Origin: Rhynchonema sp. JSB1_4
Lineage: Eukaryota; Nematoda; Chromadorea; Monhysterida; Xyalidae
Length of the DNA: 64,000 bases
Assembly: GCA_030248065.1 (NCBI GenBank)
Contig: JASAMV010004098.1
Coordinates: 1 to 64,000 of the forward strand
Direction: 5' to 3'
Part shown: positions 25,001 to 38,114 of the stretch, piece by piece
Position numbering within the stretch: position 1 is the first letter of the stretch
Layout of the letters: each line of letters starts with the position of its first letter
The notes under the pieces: model-generated
Seen by the model: the letters and a program-made list of their open reading frames with translations, nothing else
Told to the model about the DNA's origin: nothing
Database searches by the model: none
Made by a program: the position numbers and the translations under genes

Positions 25001-27311
25001 AACCGTGGAATGCACAGGGCGAAGGGCAGAGGGGGCCCGGACTGAAACAACGCATGTTCGAGACCGGATATGAGCCCGGCAGAGAAAGTAAGTGATGCGC
25101 ATAGTCAGTTTATTTGAGTGAGATGCAGATTACTGTACACCTACCGTAAGCCGCGTGTCTAAACAAAAATTGATTATATGGATCAAAATTGGTGATCGGC
25201 TGGATCCGTGCCCTGATATTCCAAGGTGGTTCGGACCGTGAAAATCGCGAAGGTGGTGGTCGTGGTGGCCAGGGAAGTGGCGGCAGCGATGATCGATACG
25301 AGGACGAGAGTCCAGAGGGTAGCAGGGCCGGACGCAGACAGGCAAATCGCGATCAGGAACCGGACTCATCAGATGAAGACGAAGGTACCACACTACACCC
25401 TGTACACTGACAACCCTTACCCACCGGGCCACAGACCCAATGAAAATAAAGCTTTCTGCCAAGATTTGGGTTCCCAGACCCGTTAACCTCGTGTAACCTC
25501 ACTTGACTGAAAAATGGGAGATGTGTACGTACAATAATCGATTGATTCATCTAACTACAACTACTGCAGAATCGGACAAACGAGGTGACCGAAAGCGACG
25601 TGCATCATCGAAAGCGAGAGCCAGCAGAACATCGAAAAAGAAGAAAAAGGGAGCGGGCAGTCGACAACCGAAACATGTGCCCGGCGAAGGCAAACAGATA
25701 GTGAGTCCAATATGATTTATGTAGGTGCACTGTTTATCTAATCTGGTGCACTGGTTACGCAGTAAATCATTATTTTACCTAGTTTCACTCTACACATAAA
25801 TGAGTCGCAGCACATAGTGAATAAACGATTTTTGTTTCACATGAGGTCCAGATCATGTCATCACTATAATATCCACTCAGGTGACACGCACCAACGAACA
25901 CATAATGGAGCATCCCCGTCTATCGGCCATCAGTCACGTCTTCGGTGTGTGTGTGGCCGTGTGCATTGTGATCGGCAACGTGCTCTACGTATCGTTGGTC
26001 GACCCGCCATCACTCAATGCCAACATCGCCGCATTTATCTCAAGTGCCAACGCGCTCGCGTGCGGACTATTGAGTATCGCCAAGTTGGTTGCACTGTGCA
26101 TCCGCTGATAACAGACGTCTGTATGCATAGTAACCCTGTTTATGATGGAACCCTCCCCTACACTACAGCGAGATACGGTTTGCCCCCTCTTATGTCTAAC
26201 AGCCAAGCCATCCCCATCATATCATGTCTGCCATCTTTTTGGCGAATATTCTTGGCAGTGACCGAAGCAACCGATTCTCGATCAAGTCCCCATGAAGAGG
26301 GCAGACTGTGTTCGGCACAGTTTTGCACAATTGCGCCACATTCCTAAGAGATAACAAATGACGATTTACAGTCTGATCGCATTCGACCAATCCCGTTCGC
26401 ACGTCGACAAGGAAAAACGCGTGTTGCGACCGCGAATGATGAATCTGTTACTACAGACCGATCTGCTCGCATGCGGACTCATGACCACCACATTAATACT
26501 ACAAATCATACTGGGCGCCGCTAAGGTAATACTGGTTGCCTTGTTCTACAGTAATCCTACCGTAACCCTTGGTACCGTACTGCAGCACGCAGCCCTGTTC
26601 GCAGCGGCCTTCCTCTGTCTAATCGGCATGGGCGCTCACGCATTCGCGATGTTTACCAATTTCCGCCATTACAAATCGAAAAATGCGACCAAGAAAGGCA
26701 CCGTATAAAAAACGAATGAATGAAAATTGAAAGAATGCACAACCGGACTTATGAACAATCAAACTGACTGATCGCACTGACATATCAATCAATCGATAAT
26801 AATCTCCTATCAATAACCGAAACAACATTACTGATTCTAAACACATGCAAAATCCAACCAACCGTGACACAACGTGCTACACGCCTACCCTGCTGTGCTA
26901 TCAAACAGTATTCAAATTCAGTGACAATCACCTATCCGAGACATAACATTATACTAACCCGCCAATCACGATAAAAGATTTGAGATCGATTTTTGCGCTT
27001 GAATTGGAGCCCAACAGAGGTATTGTACCACTTTCTCTCTCAACGCATTCTTTCCAAATGCAGCTGCTATATTATCGACAGTCTACCACCCTACTGACAT
27101 GATCGAATGAATTTCGGTCACTGTAAAATTACTTTATTGTGGGTCGATTGTACCACCTGGTGTCGTCATGCCCATAATAACATAAAAACACTAGTAATCA
27201 GTTGACAAACTCAATCAACGCACCAGTTTCAGCCACAGTTGAGGCCGCACACGAGAGCACATACTTGAACAGGAACGACGATTGACTGGATTGTGCTGGT
27301 GCTGTGGACAT
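22100..27311 (-). CDS. UCP4: Mitochondrial uncoupling protein 4 (SLC25A27 family)
   Basis: UCP4 is an inner-membrane carrier. Seven exons on the minus strand (27311-27224, 24285-24115, 23894-23832, 23645-23438, 23327-23215, 22888-22711, 22274-22100) join in phase from ATG to stop, 331 residues. Three carrier signatures are visible: TYPLDTVKTRLQIQGE after helix 1, SPTDLIKVQAQAEGMR after helix 3, and STPADVVKTRIMNQPTD after helix 5. UCP4-specific stretches include VYTGIRMGVYEHLRE, GGMISGAVAQLAASPTDL, GWIPNVQRAALVNM, GLLYSGSVDCLLKTV and RMAPWSLTFWVSFEKIR. A Ser/Thr/Ala-rich insert after the first signature is longer than in vertebrates. Intron 1 (24286-27223) contains another complete gene on the plus strand. 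Confidence 0.95.
24302..24510. repeat. CAAATTTGGTGAT...CTGGTCGAAAC intronic repeat, copy
   Basis: CAAATTTGGTGATAGGATCG, then GGCCACGTGAC, then GCTGGTCGAAACTGGAGACATC with AATTCTC after it. The same order of blocks is seen at 33668-33870, 51757-51893 and 63640-63830, and with different ends at 48267-48476. It lies in UCP4 intron 1. Confidence 0.6.
24585..24712. repeat. Dispersed repeat, inverted copy of 5497-5660
   Basis: Starts with a run of C followed by CGAAGACCCGTTAG, AAAGCTACCCGTGAAAATTG and ACCCATCCGCACCT, ending in ACACACGTCTTCCTGTTTTAG. It is the reverse complement of the block in the scramblase intron. Confidence 0.75.
24943..26708 (+). CDS. Four-helix membrane protein with charged N-terminus, nested in UCP4 intron 1
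   Basis: Five exons (24943-25087, 25226-25384, 25570-25700, 25881-26083, 26372-26708) join in phase from ATG to stop, 324 residues. The first 150 or so residues are highly charged: acidic YEYDDEEVNDNDD, a Gly/Arg-rich GGGRGGQGSGGS, acidic SSDEDE, and a lysine-rich stretch SRTSKKKKKGAGS. Hydrophobic segments follow: SHVFGVCVAVCIVIGNVLYV, an ALACGLLSIA-containing segment, a LLACGLMTTTLILQIILGAA segment, and a HAALFAAAFLCLIGMGAHAF segment, ending NATKKGTV. I do not recognise the family. The layout suggests a tetraspan protein with a long cytoplasmic, possibly nucleic-acid-contacting, tail; that is inference. It lies wholly inside an intron of UCP4 on the other strand. Confidence 0.75.
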
Positions 27312-29636
27312 CGGGCTGGGCACGTTGACTAGAATATTATAAAACCTGATAGATTCGATGATTTTGACCAGCCCAAGTGATAAACATTGTAAAATAGGTA
27401 ACTTTCTGCGACGAATGTGCGATGGCCACGCACTCGTTTTTACAAACACAAACAGACATTTTTATGCGTTTTTTGTCAGGAAGCACATGCACATTGTTTA
27501 TTTCAAGAAATACACACAAGAATTATTATACACGAAAACACGTCATGAAACATACAGCGCGACTAACTAAATTATCCAACTTCCAAATAAACTTTAATGA
27601 GTGTAAGTTGGCTTGAATGAAATACAACAAAAGTAAACTAAAAGTACTAAACTAGTATTTGACACCAAACAGCAGAACGTTCAGCATTCGTTCTGACGAC
27701 GACCAGCAGCAAACAAGCACAGTTTGGAATAATTATTAGTGGTTGATAGCACATTTGCAACAAAACAAGACTAAAATGTGAACATCATTGTGTGTACGTA
27801 AATGTAAGGTGTACTTTGGAATCAACACAATGTCTGGTCTGGGCCAGTTGCTTGCTGCAATTGTAGCAGGTGGTCAGACAGAAAATCGCTCGAAATGTTT
27901 ACATCAAAACAATTCGGGGGAGGTGACGTCAGAATGATGCCATCAAAAATACACCCCATGATAAGGAAAAGAAGTTTGTGTGTTCAAATACCCATGAAAT
28001 TTAGCCATCCAGCCCAAACCATACAAACAGACGAGACCACATTATAGTAAACATTAGCACTAGCGCACAAAAACGACCTTAAAATAGTATAAAGCACATT
28101 TACGCAAAAAATAATACAGATTTGCGCACCGCACATGACAGACCGAAACAGCTGGGTGGGTGACCACACTTGCACAGCAAGCTCTTTAGTCCTCACTTGG
28201 TGTGCTCACACGATAAAGGTTCACGCACATTGATGACAAATAAACACTGTTTGTGGTGGCAGAACGCTAATTGCCAGCAGAGCAGTTTTACAAAAACCTT
28301 ATTTACAGCATAACACATTTTTGGTACTTTAGCGCGACGGAATCAAGTGAAATAAAAGCGCAGACAAATAAAGACTTAGCCAATTTAGAGCAACATGACA
28401 TGTCCAAAAACATACCGTAACAGCCAAAAATTATAATCCATAAACTATGCATTCAAAATGAAAAGCATGAAATACAACAAATATTAGTCGAAATACTCTA
28501 CGAATAGCGTGTTACACCAAACAACAACAAAAAACGAACACCGTAAAAGGACGCAAAAACAGCGTACAAAGATGGAAAGGTACTGGACACAAGAATCCCA
28601 AACCCAAAAACCCAGATCAATCACTATGACGTGGCCTGTGGTTACATCCATTGTTCAACTGAGGTGTTTTGCAAGTCGTCCAACTCGGGAGTTTGGCCTG
28701 TGGGTAGGGCTGAGCTTGGATGCTGGGCTTAAATCTAGGCCTATGATTAGAGCTTGGTTTAGATTTAATGTTGGGCTTAAGCCCATGGGTTTTTCAGTGG
28801 TTGGGCTGGGCTCAAAGTTATCGGAGTTATCTGGGCTGCCTTCGCGAAGACCAACTGCTTTGTGGCAAGGGCTCTTTCTGTCTTTGGGATATTGCGCCGG
28901 TTTTTTTGGGATACTGCGTCGTGCGTGGCCCTGGGAGACATAGTCGTTTGGGTTTGGGATACTTCGTCGTAGTATCGACTGAAATTAAGTAGAACGGAAC
29001 GGAAGGAAACAAAGTTCGTCAGACGCACGAAAGAACAAGCTGAATAACAGTGATACGCGCATGTGGCTAGCAAGACAGCAAGTAGATGGGAACACAATGC
29101 AGGCAAAGAGATGGAAAAATACAGAATGAAACCACGTATCAGGTGTAATTTCAGCATCGAATCAATTTGCTTGGCAACAACAAAAGGTGCAGAGATACAA
29201 AAGAGCAAGAAATGCAGTGTGGGGAAAACAAAACAAAAAAAGACAATTTATGAAAAAAAAAGAATATGGTGGTGCGCCCTTTGTGTGATATTGTACCGGT
29301 ACGGAACAGAATAACAAAAGAATTAATGACAAAAACAACTGGAACAATTAGATAGCACGAAAATTATGCGCTTACTCGTACACGATTAAAAATTAGTTAT
29401 TTGTTTGTTCAACCAGAGTGTTTTTGATGCGAGGTAGAGAGGTGGGAGCAAAAAACGATAAGTTGGCCGCAACTTACAGCTAGCCATATCATATGGTGCG
29501 GATGAGCATAATCGCTGGTGAAAAAACTCCCTCTCACAATCTCTCCAACGACAAGAACCGCAAATTGTGAATGCAGCCAGAGCGGTCATAGGTGTTAGCT
29601 CATTTTCATAAAATTGCGAAATCGGAGCGAACGAAA
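27312..29636. other. Intergenic region between SUN 3' end and UCP4 start
   Basis: It should contain the UCP4 promoter, since UCP4 reads leftward from 27311, and the SUN terminator. The DNA is AT-rich with many short open frames lacking motifs. A Pro/Gly-like GGGCTTAAGCCC palindrome lies near 28774. No RNA gene is recognised. Confidence 0.5.
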
Positions 29637-32600
29637 TCACGGGCTTTCCTTGCCATATGCTGGATAGACTCGAGGTCCGTGCACGCGGACTCGGTATAGA
29701 CAAGTGTAGATGGGGTGACCGTGGTTGGAGTGCATGCGAAACTCGATGATGCGAACAGGGCCGAAGTCAGAGTGGTCCTGGGAAGTTAAAATGTTGAGAC
29801 CAGTAATTGATAAATCGAGATCAGCACCGGTTAGTTGCAGTTACTCGGGCTGCCCAAACCAGTTAGTGGGGTTCGGTTACTTAGAGCTAGTTACCTGCGA
29901 ATACGTGGGAATTTTGAGTGTACAGCTCAATGTCCGTCAATTCTACCCATGAAAATATGCAGTCATTTGATGAGGATAGAAGTTTTTTCAACGAGCGCTG
30001 ACTATCTAGCTGGAAGGATATAACACCATGCTCTGACCCGTCCACTTAACTGGTATCGTTGTGGAACTCAAATTACCGCCAATGAAAAAATGTCCACCAA
30101 CCTGCACGGGGAATGTCTGCAGCGGCGTGTCGTTATCTTCGTAAACGAACGAGCCCAGCTTGTACCCTTCCATATCGCCCTCGCTTCGAAGAGCCTGAAC
30201 AAAGAAATAATGACATTGCGAAAAAGATTACGTGACATTGCGAAAAAGATTCCAATAAAACAAACCAAAATCAAACAAACTGACATAAAGTTCGAAGTTT
30301 TTGGGTGCCGACTCAATATGTCCGTCGGGCGCCATTTGTTTGCGAATGTGTTCATAGGCGATCTCAGTGATGTTGACATGACCGGCCAATTGGATCACCA
30401 AATAACCAGGGTTGCCCTTGAACGCCCAACACTCACCCGGCTGAAGACTGCTGCTTTTGCGCTGCAACAATCATAAAAAATATCCAGTTAGTTGCTGTGT
30501 ACCGCACCAGTATGTTCTGTTTATAGAGAGGTGATTGGGACCCGCTATTTTTAGGCACTCTCCCATAAGCAATGTAAGCTAACGGCTAACTGAAATGTTT
30601 CACAAAACGGAGGACCACTGTAAAGAGCGCACACTGTGTTTTGGAAATGGTTTCTGCTCCAAAACACTGTTTTGAAGGAAGATACGTACTTGAATCACAA
30701 TTCGCGGCGACACATTCAAGTACCACAACGGATAGCCGAATATACTCTCTTTGCGTGTTTGAGGTGTGTAAGTTTCGGAACAACGTGTGCTCAGAATGCT
30801 GCCACCTGAAATAGAAACGGAAGAAAATCAGTCAAGCAACACGTGACCGAGTCTGGGGTTGATCCACAATGAACAAAGGATCCACATTCGAACCAACCAG
30901 CGCTCTCCAACGCATGGTCCACTTTGCCAGTCTTGTCCGCATCATACAGTGCCAACGCCTCGGCAATCAGCCGTTTAATAACATCGAGTGAAACATCGCC
31001 ATGCCCACCACCACCGCCGCCATAACTTGCCGCCGCGACTGTAGCAGCGAGCTCATCGATTCGCAACGATGCTTGCGCCAAGTCGGCTTGATTCTTTTCA
31101 ATGACGGTGATTGATGTGCTCAGTGAGATCAGCGTTTGTTGCAACTGAAACGAACAGTCGCTTGACACGTTCGTAGTGGACACGTTGGTGAAACAGAAGT
31201 TGAGATGGTGCACCACTTTTGTTACATGGCACAATGACGTCTACAATCTACTTACACCTACAGGCGGTCTTCATCCATAAAATTGTCGGCAAATGTGAAG
31301 CAACCTTGCAGCGGTCAAAGTATGTTGTCAAATTCATATCGTGTCCATTTGATAAAAGTTGGTCTTGCGTTGCCCAAATTAAGACAAATAAAACGACCAA
31401 GGACAAAAACATCCAAAATGTTACAAACAAACTGCCAACTGACATTGGTTAGCTCAGTCTGCATTTGCAGCACAGTAGTCTTCATTTCATCCACATGATC
31501 AGCACTCGGCACGTGACTCATGTCCATCGACAATTGCTCGTGCACCCGGATCACTTCGTCCATACGACCTGCACCAGCCAAATCAATTGACAACTGGACA
31601 TTTTTTCCACTGTCAGTCATCCACCCGAATTTTGCATTCAGGATTCACCAGCTGCCACCGTTTTCCTCTAATTGAAGCCACCGTATTTGCACTTGGATGT
31701 CTAGATTTTGAATCAGTGCAATTTACAGATGGAGCTACGCTTTCATGGCAAAATGGCAAAATTTCCTCGTGCTGCATATTTCACCAAACTGCCAAAAGCC
31801 ATACGCCCACCTTCGAGTGCATGCACATTCTGACTAATATCCGGCAACGTGTTGATGAGTGCCAACAGCTCTGGTTGTATGGTCGTGACCCCATCTTTGT
31901 CCGATTGTATTTGTGTCGCTGCAGCGGCCGCCGCCAACGCTGCTGCCATTTCGGTTTGCACCGATTTGAGATTATCGCGCAATAGCGCAAGTCTGCAATT
32001 TTAAGAAAAATAAAACGTGGGAAAACCTCCTGATAGTGACAAGATCCCTACAGTTATTTTATAGCACTGGATAAAACCGTGTTTTTGTGGAAGTGCCCTA
32101 TGTAGCATTCAATACTGGTCACGCCACTGAGATTATTCACTATAGAGTGGTAACTGGGCGATTACCACCGGATCAAATACCGTTTCAAAATGCTCACTAT
32201 ATTTTTTGAAAGATAAGCAAGGCCAAACAATACCGTTCTCTCAAACAACACGAAACAAATTTTCCCACGCTGATTGGTTCTCACACGCGTGTCATCCAAT
32301 CAGCGCGCGAGAATTTGTTTCGTGTTGGGTAAAGGAACGAAGTATAGTCGGGCCTTGAAAGCCGCTAAATTTTGCGTTTGCGCCAAAACAGCTGATAAAT
32401 TGGCATTTCAGCGTCAGAAAGCAAGATTTTTTTCAATTTCTCGCTAGTAACACATCTTGAAAAAACCTTGCAGCACAGAAGGTAGGGCACACTGCAATTT
32501 AATGGAAAAAAAACGATCACGAATTAACGCAAGGAAACGCACTGTCGATCATTCTCCCGCACATCATTGCCCAATAAGGCAGCCGAACGTTCAGATTGGC

Positions 32601-35600
32601 TGTTCAGCTCAGCCAATGAGCGTTGTAGTGCGTCCAGCTGAGATTGCAAACCACCCACTTTGCTCAGCCGCTCAGTTAGCGTCTGGAAAAACATCATTTC
32701 GAAAAAAAATTTACAGAAAGAGATGAATTACAGCTCTCATCCTCTATTCTTCTCTCTCCTCTACTTGCCCCAACAAAATGTTTCGTCGATGCTGTTTTAC
32801 GGCCTTCGGTTATAGAGCTTTGATTTTTCCGATGTGAATTAGGATTTCCACTGAAAATTGAGAGTACAAAAAAAATCCACTACAAACAGGGTAGACTTTA
32901 CAACACATTCCCAAAAACCAACCGAGCTGAGATGCGAGCGTGTGACGAAATTCGGGTTTTGCATCTCGATCTCAGCGACGCGTTTCTGTATTTCTGCCAA
33001 TAACGCCTCAACACGAGCCAGTCTGTCCGTGTCATACGGTGCACCAGCCGGCGCGGTTGGACGGGTGAATCTGAATCAGGCTTTCTTCTTTAATCACAAA
33101 ATGAATGCGACAGTAAAGCTGAAAAAGAATATCACAAACATGTATGTGACGGCACCAGATCCGTAGTCGCGTGCAGACTGCGCCTGGCGCACAATAAATG
33201 CAGTGAATACGTTGTAACGATCGCTCATTACGTCACGAGATTTGGACTGAAACACAATCGGTCGATTACGAAAAAAAACTGAGAACTTGATTGATGATAA
33301 CAAAGATACTGAACTGACCCAAAAAGCAGCCGGCAGTGGCTTAAGTTGATTGACCTGAGTGTAGTAGATGCGCTCCGTCTCCGCCCAGCCATAAACTGAA
33401 ACAGCACATTGCCAATGCCAACAATGATAATGTCTTGCAAACCACCCATTCACCGTGCCAAACCACCAACCATGCACCATGGCAGCGAGCGCGGAGCCAA
33501 GTAGCAACGCCAATATCAATATCGGCAGCATGCAACACCAACAAAACGACCATTTACGGGCAGTCGCTGACTCCTTGCTGCGACGAGAGAGTCGAGCGGA
33601 ACGACGAGGCGCGGGTTTGGTGAAATAGCTGCAAAGTTGAAAGAAATCGCGCAGATTTATGCCCGGATGGTATCAAATTTGGTGATGGGCTCGGTTTGAA
33701 TCTGCCCTTGCCTTGATCACAACGTGATATCGAAGATATTTTGAAATTTAGTAATGCCACCAATTTGGACCAGCTTAAGTTTTTCTGACACTCAAAATAA
33801 GCAACCGTTGCTCTGGTCAAAACTAGTGGTGACATCGATAATCGTTCATCGTTCAATACCTCATGGTCCAATACTTCCTTGTTATTGTAGCCAGCCCCCA
33901 ATTTTTCAACAAACTTCCTTTTCACACTTGCTTCGTATGCATTAGACATCGACCCAGCCCCACGACACAGCAACGTATGTACATTCTCAGACGCGCAGGA
34001 ATGACTCATCAGCAACAAATGTGCGTTTATCTATTTGGACAGGTGTATCCTATCGCAGTGTTGTTCACCCAAACATATCGCATCATCACATTACACACTA
34101 TCCCCTATCCGTGTTCCCATTTATTGGGTTGCGTTGTTGTAATAAAGAAATCTATATGGCCAATGTTTGTAAATGTAATCCCTATATCCGCAGCACATAA
34201 ACAGATTTGAGATAGAGAAGCCAAGAGTGCACACACCACTCAACACCACCAACAGACCTGACCTTGAACATACAATATTTTGGTCACATAAAAACAGCAG
34301 ACACAGTGAGATGGCCTGAGATGCACTTCACCCCTGATGTGAGCACCATTGATTATTCACGCGTCTTTGATGTCAGAGAGAGATCGCAAGCCAGGCGGTC
34401 AGTCAGCCATCTGTTTTTATTGGAAATTTAGGAACGGAAACCGAGAAAATTTGTGCTCGATGCCTGCCCCAGACAGAAAATCAAATATGTATGGTGTTTG
34501 TACCCCCGAGTTTTTTCTGAAGTGAGTACACACATATAGTGCGTCACACAGCAGGCCAGACTCAATGCAATGCAACACTAACCCAAACAAACATAACTAA
34601 GCTACTAGCACACAAAGTTGCCTGACTGCGATGCATTGATGCAATAAACCGATAGCAAAACGTATTTTCACATTGAAGTGTGGCCACAAAAAATACAGAC
34701 ACCGTTTGACACTGCCTTCCTGAGCGCGCGAAGGTTTTTTCTCACCCATTTCAAACATATCAAGCCAAGTCGCAGAACAGATACATCACAGCTGTTGACT
34801 AATTCAGTGTGTCAATATAAGAACGCAAAAATTGCAAAAAAACCTCTTTTTCCAGCAGTTTTCACACGAACGGCCGTTTCCATGTGGTCAAAAATAGCAT
34901 AAAAATCAAATTTTGAATAAGGAAAATTATCACGTACCGGACAGCGGTGACCGGGAGCATGAGAATTGCGTATGCGAACGAGAGAATAGCAGCGAACAGG
35001 TTATATGTCCGGTCCAATAGACGAAATCGCAGGGGTTTGGAATCTACCACATCATTGGTTGATTGTTCCATGGGCTCGACGAAGGACACTGAACGCACAA
35101 CTGAAACGTTATTGACTAATCACTTGTTACAAATAACATAAAAGTAAAACATAATATAGCAAATTTCTAAATTCGCTGCCATGCCCCATGGTTAACATAA
35201 AGTCTAAACCCAAAAACTTTTGAAACATTCGGGTAACAGACACACGTGCAGTTTGCCAGCCAGTCATGCAAAGGTGTGCAATGTTTCAGAACTGCCGGTC
35301 GCTGGCCTCTGGGTTTAGAACGTGACATTAACTATCGGGCGTACTTTATCGAAGGGCAGCGAATTTAGCAATTTACTGCAACAAACAAAAACACGAAACA
35401 TACATGAATCGTCATGCGATTGGTCAACCAATATACTGCCGTTGTTCAGTGACGCGTTGTGATGCTTCAATAATTCGGTCAACGCCGGGTCTTCGTCAGA
35501 CTCGGATCGGAACAAAATTCGTTTCACACCTACGAATTTCGATTTTCACGAAAAAATCGCTAAATCCAATTTGAAACTTGACTAAGGTGGGCGCTGCCTT

Positions 35601-36608
35601 TCTGCCTCCCCACAAACGTACCTTGTCTGAATCTATCCCATCTGTACCACCAGGCAGTGCGCCCAGTGACTGGCGAGTAGACCTCTTTGCCATGCAATGG
35701 CGCACGACACAGTTTGGGTGGACGATCAGCACTGGACAATTCTGGTTGATATGCTGCACTGTATGCGTACGTGTAGTTGGTGCGTGACGGACTAGAATGT
35801 AACAGGTTTGCAGTAAATTTCGAAATTAAACCTGTCACCAAGTTTCAGACTTCACCAACGCTTTGTGTACTTTCGGCTTTAATTTTGGTGCCAAAATACT
35901 TTTTGCGCACCCAACAGTTTACGGTTTTTCATGAACTAATAAATCCCAGAATGCAAATGTAATGTGGAACTTGACAGAAAGCTGAAATCCAAACAAACTC
36001 ATTGAAATCCATCGCTTTCTGCAGGTCGGCTATCTGTTTCGATGTCAATCCACCGGACACACTGGGCGTGGTCGATGCTCGACTGTTTGACCTGAAAACA
36101 TAAACTTGGTTGCTTATCATTCAATTTCCACAAGAAACACGCAGTTTTTCCTCTTTACAATGACATGATCCGGAATGAGTAGGCACTTTTAGAGCGGGGG
36201 CCCAAATGTCACGCCGACGGTCTCGAATACCAGCGAAACCCTGCACAGTCAGAAATTTAAACGATTCTCCCTTTTCAATTTTTTACAAAAAAAATTTCTG
36301 CAAGTTCTCGCATCCATTTAGTTACTGGTCATTCTGAACAATACTCTTGCTAACTGATCACAAGAAATGCTTTACTACAGATTACGGAGCCACAATGTTC
36401 ACCATGTGTTGAGTATCACGATAAGAAGGGTGCAATGTATTTTCCTTGCAAGCCCGTCACGTCACCTGCTGTAATTGGACTCGCTATCATCATCCAATGG
36501 ATACAATGCCTTCGACGGACTCGGTGGTGCTGCACTCCGATTATAACGTTGTCTCAACGGAGTGCTGGTTTGTCGTCGTGAACTGCTGCGTGTTGGGGGT
36601 GGGGGCAT
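29637..36608 (-). CDS. SUN-domain nuclear envelope protein
   Basis: SUN proteins span the inner nuclear membrane and bind KASH proteins in the LINC complex. Exons supported on the minus strand: 36608-36466, 36091-35999, 35791-35622, 35529-35404, 35100-34938, 33628-33319, 33246-33156, 33070-32947, 32682-32563, 31992-31811, about 31609-31444, 31144-30898, 30805-30690, 30461-30285, 30194-30102, 29777-29637. The N-terminus is Ser/Arg/Pro-rich (MPPPPTRSSSRRQTSTPLRQ). Hydrophobic helices are in the 35100 exon (NLFAAILSFAYAILMLP) and the 33628 exon (LPILILALLLGSALAAMV). Coiled-coil exons follow. The C-terminal SUN domain reads YDADKTGKVDHALESAG, GSILSTRCSETYTP, FGYPLWYLNVSPRIVIQ, QPGECWAFKGNPGYLVIQL, HIESAPKNFELY, YKLGSFVYEDNDTPLQTFPV and HPIYTCLYRVRVHG. 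Phases agree across the N-terminal five junctions and the last five; two or three junctions between 31444 and 33156 do not reconcile, so an exon is probably missing there. The start at 36608 is the first in-frame ATG, and an upstream exon is possible. Confidence 0.9.
32219..32356. mobile_element. Hairpin MITE, diverged copy (AAGGCC family)
   Basis: Begins AAGGCC and ends GGCCTT. The inner inverted pair ACACGAAACAAATT / AATTTGTTTCGTGT and GCTGATTGG / CCAATCAGC match the better preserved copy at 48878-49017. It lies in a SUN intron. Confidence 0.7.
33668..33870. repeat. CAAATTTGGTGAT intronic repeat, copy
   Basis: CAAATTTGGTGATGGGCTCG, CTTGCCTTGATCACAACGTG, then CTGGTCAAAACTAGTGGTGACATCGATAAT. 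The block order matches 24302-24510 and 51757-51893. It lies in a SUN intron between 33628 and 34938. Confidence 0.6.
35159..35376. mobile_element. MITE, second copy of the 8202-8438 family
   Basis: The ends GCAAATTTCTAAATTCGCTG and CAGCGAATTTAGCAATTTAC are imperfect inverted repeats. Internal TAACATAAAGTCTAAACCC pairs with GGGTTTAGAACGTGACATTAA. It lies in a SUN intron between the 35404 and 35100 exon edges. Confidence 0.7.
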
Positions 36609-36662
36609 GTCGTTGCTGTGGGACGCTGACGCGGGCGTCGTAGAACGTCTGGGCGCGGACAA

Positions 36663-37682
36663 TTGCTATTATTGCTGACACGGCACATTATTGCTGATTC
36701 TGATTTCACACCTTATTGATCGCTTTCAACACGTCTGGCTTTGTATTACAAAACACACATCGCCGAAACAGGTCTTGCTCGCAGTCGGATCGAGCTGTGC
36801 AGCTGTTCAGATCGCCCATTCTGGCATGACAGTTGAAGTCTACTCCGATCGCATGCGGCAAGTGAGTCACTGACCAGCCTGAGCTAGCAATCACTGGTGT
36901 AACTGGGGCTGGGGGGAGTGGGCAGAGCCCCCGGTACAGTTGGTACTAGGTAGGTAGGTCAACGCTCCACTCTTGTACAGTACAGTAGGTTGCGATTTTT
37001 GGCTCAAAACGGTATAAAATCGGTATTTTCACTCCAAACGGGCGAAAAATCGCGCACTACGCGCGAAATTAACGGTTTAGAATACATTTTCATCAATATC
37101 TAGACCTAAAAAAATTTATTCCCCCCCAAGCTCGGCCGGTACAGTAGGTAAGTTGTCGCCCCACATTTTCGGTGGCACAGTAGGTTGCCGCATCGCCTAT
37201 GTAGCTTCACCACTGCTAACAACAACGCGTATAGCACCACCCCATACATAACGACTATGGATGGTGATCACCAAGCTATTACAGCCGAATTCATCGTTTT
37301 TAAACTGTTGCACTTGCACACAGGCGACAGAAGTATTGCCAAACTCGAATCATGACGAAAAACTATCGTCTCCTTACCCACCTGCGTTCTTGTTTCGCAT
37401 GATGATGATGGTGATGTCGAGGACCAAGCCTGCAATGAATCGACCTTGGAAAGTTTTGCGATGACATGACAAGCATTATCCACACTTGCCGTATTCCCTA
37501 AACACCTGATAGATTGGGACCCGGATAGGGATAGATGGCCTCGGCCCAGTGCTGTGGTTGGGGGGAGGAGGGTCCCCCCAGCGGTACCCTACCCGCCCCG
37601 GCCTGGTACACTTACCCCCCTACCCGCCCCGCTCCGGTATCCTGCCCCCTACCCGCCCCGATTTTTGCCCTCAAAATGCCCA
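36663..37682. other. No gene recognised; possible SUN upstream region
   Basis: Short open frames on both strands lack motifs. ACAGTAGGT fragments near 36980, 37140 and 37180 resemble pieces in 40610-40700. The end (about 37540-37680) is a truncated relative of the G/C-rich MITEs at 38123-38880. Confidence 0.45.
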
Positions 37683-38114
37683 TTTTTCGGTCAACATCAA
37701 CCCAGAAGAAGAGTCGCTGGATCGGCGTACAAGATGCACCCTGGCGCAATTACGCAGTGGTCACTGCCGCATGCTGAACTCATGTCGCAATCGCATCAAC
37801 CCAAACATACAAAAGTGTGCCCTCGATGCTGCACCGAGCCTGACACGGTCGAACCATAGTTTTTTTTTTAGACACTTTTTAGGTGCAATTTGCACCTAAA
37901 AAATCAGAATTGCACCTAAAAATTCAGGGTTAGGTGCAAGGTTGCACCTAAAATTTTGGGCCCTTATTTGCTTAATTTAGCATTTATACAGCATCTTTTA
38001 AGGTTGGAAAGCTTAGAAACAAAAAAATGCGCTGCGCGGCTTTTCATTCCTTCCAATAAATTCCATCGAAGCGTTTGGAAGACATCGACAAAAGATATTG
38101 ATCTGATTGATTGA

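Noticed and set aside
28509..28943. 144-residue plus-strand frame between SUN and UCP4
   Set aside because: Composition is repetitive (GLGLSLDAGLKSR-like), with no start context, splice partners or motifs.
33863..34210. 115-residue plus-strand frame
   Set aside because: It lies in a SUN intron, has no splice-consistent neighbours and no family motifs.
36706..36894. Cys-containing minus-strand frame upstream of SUN as a possible first exon
   Set aside because: No donor in the required phase could be matched to the 36608 exon and there is no similarity to SUN N-termini.
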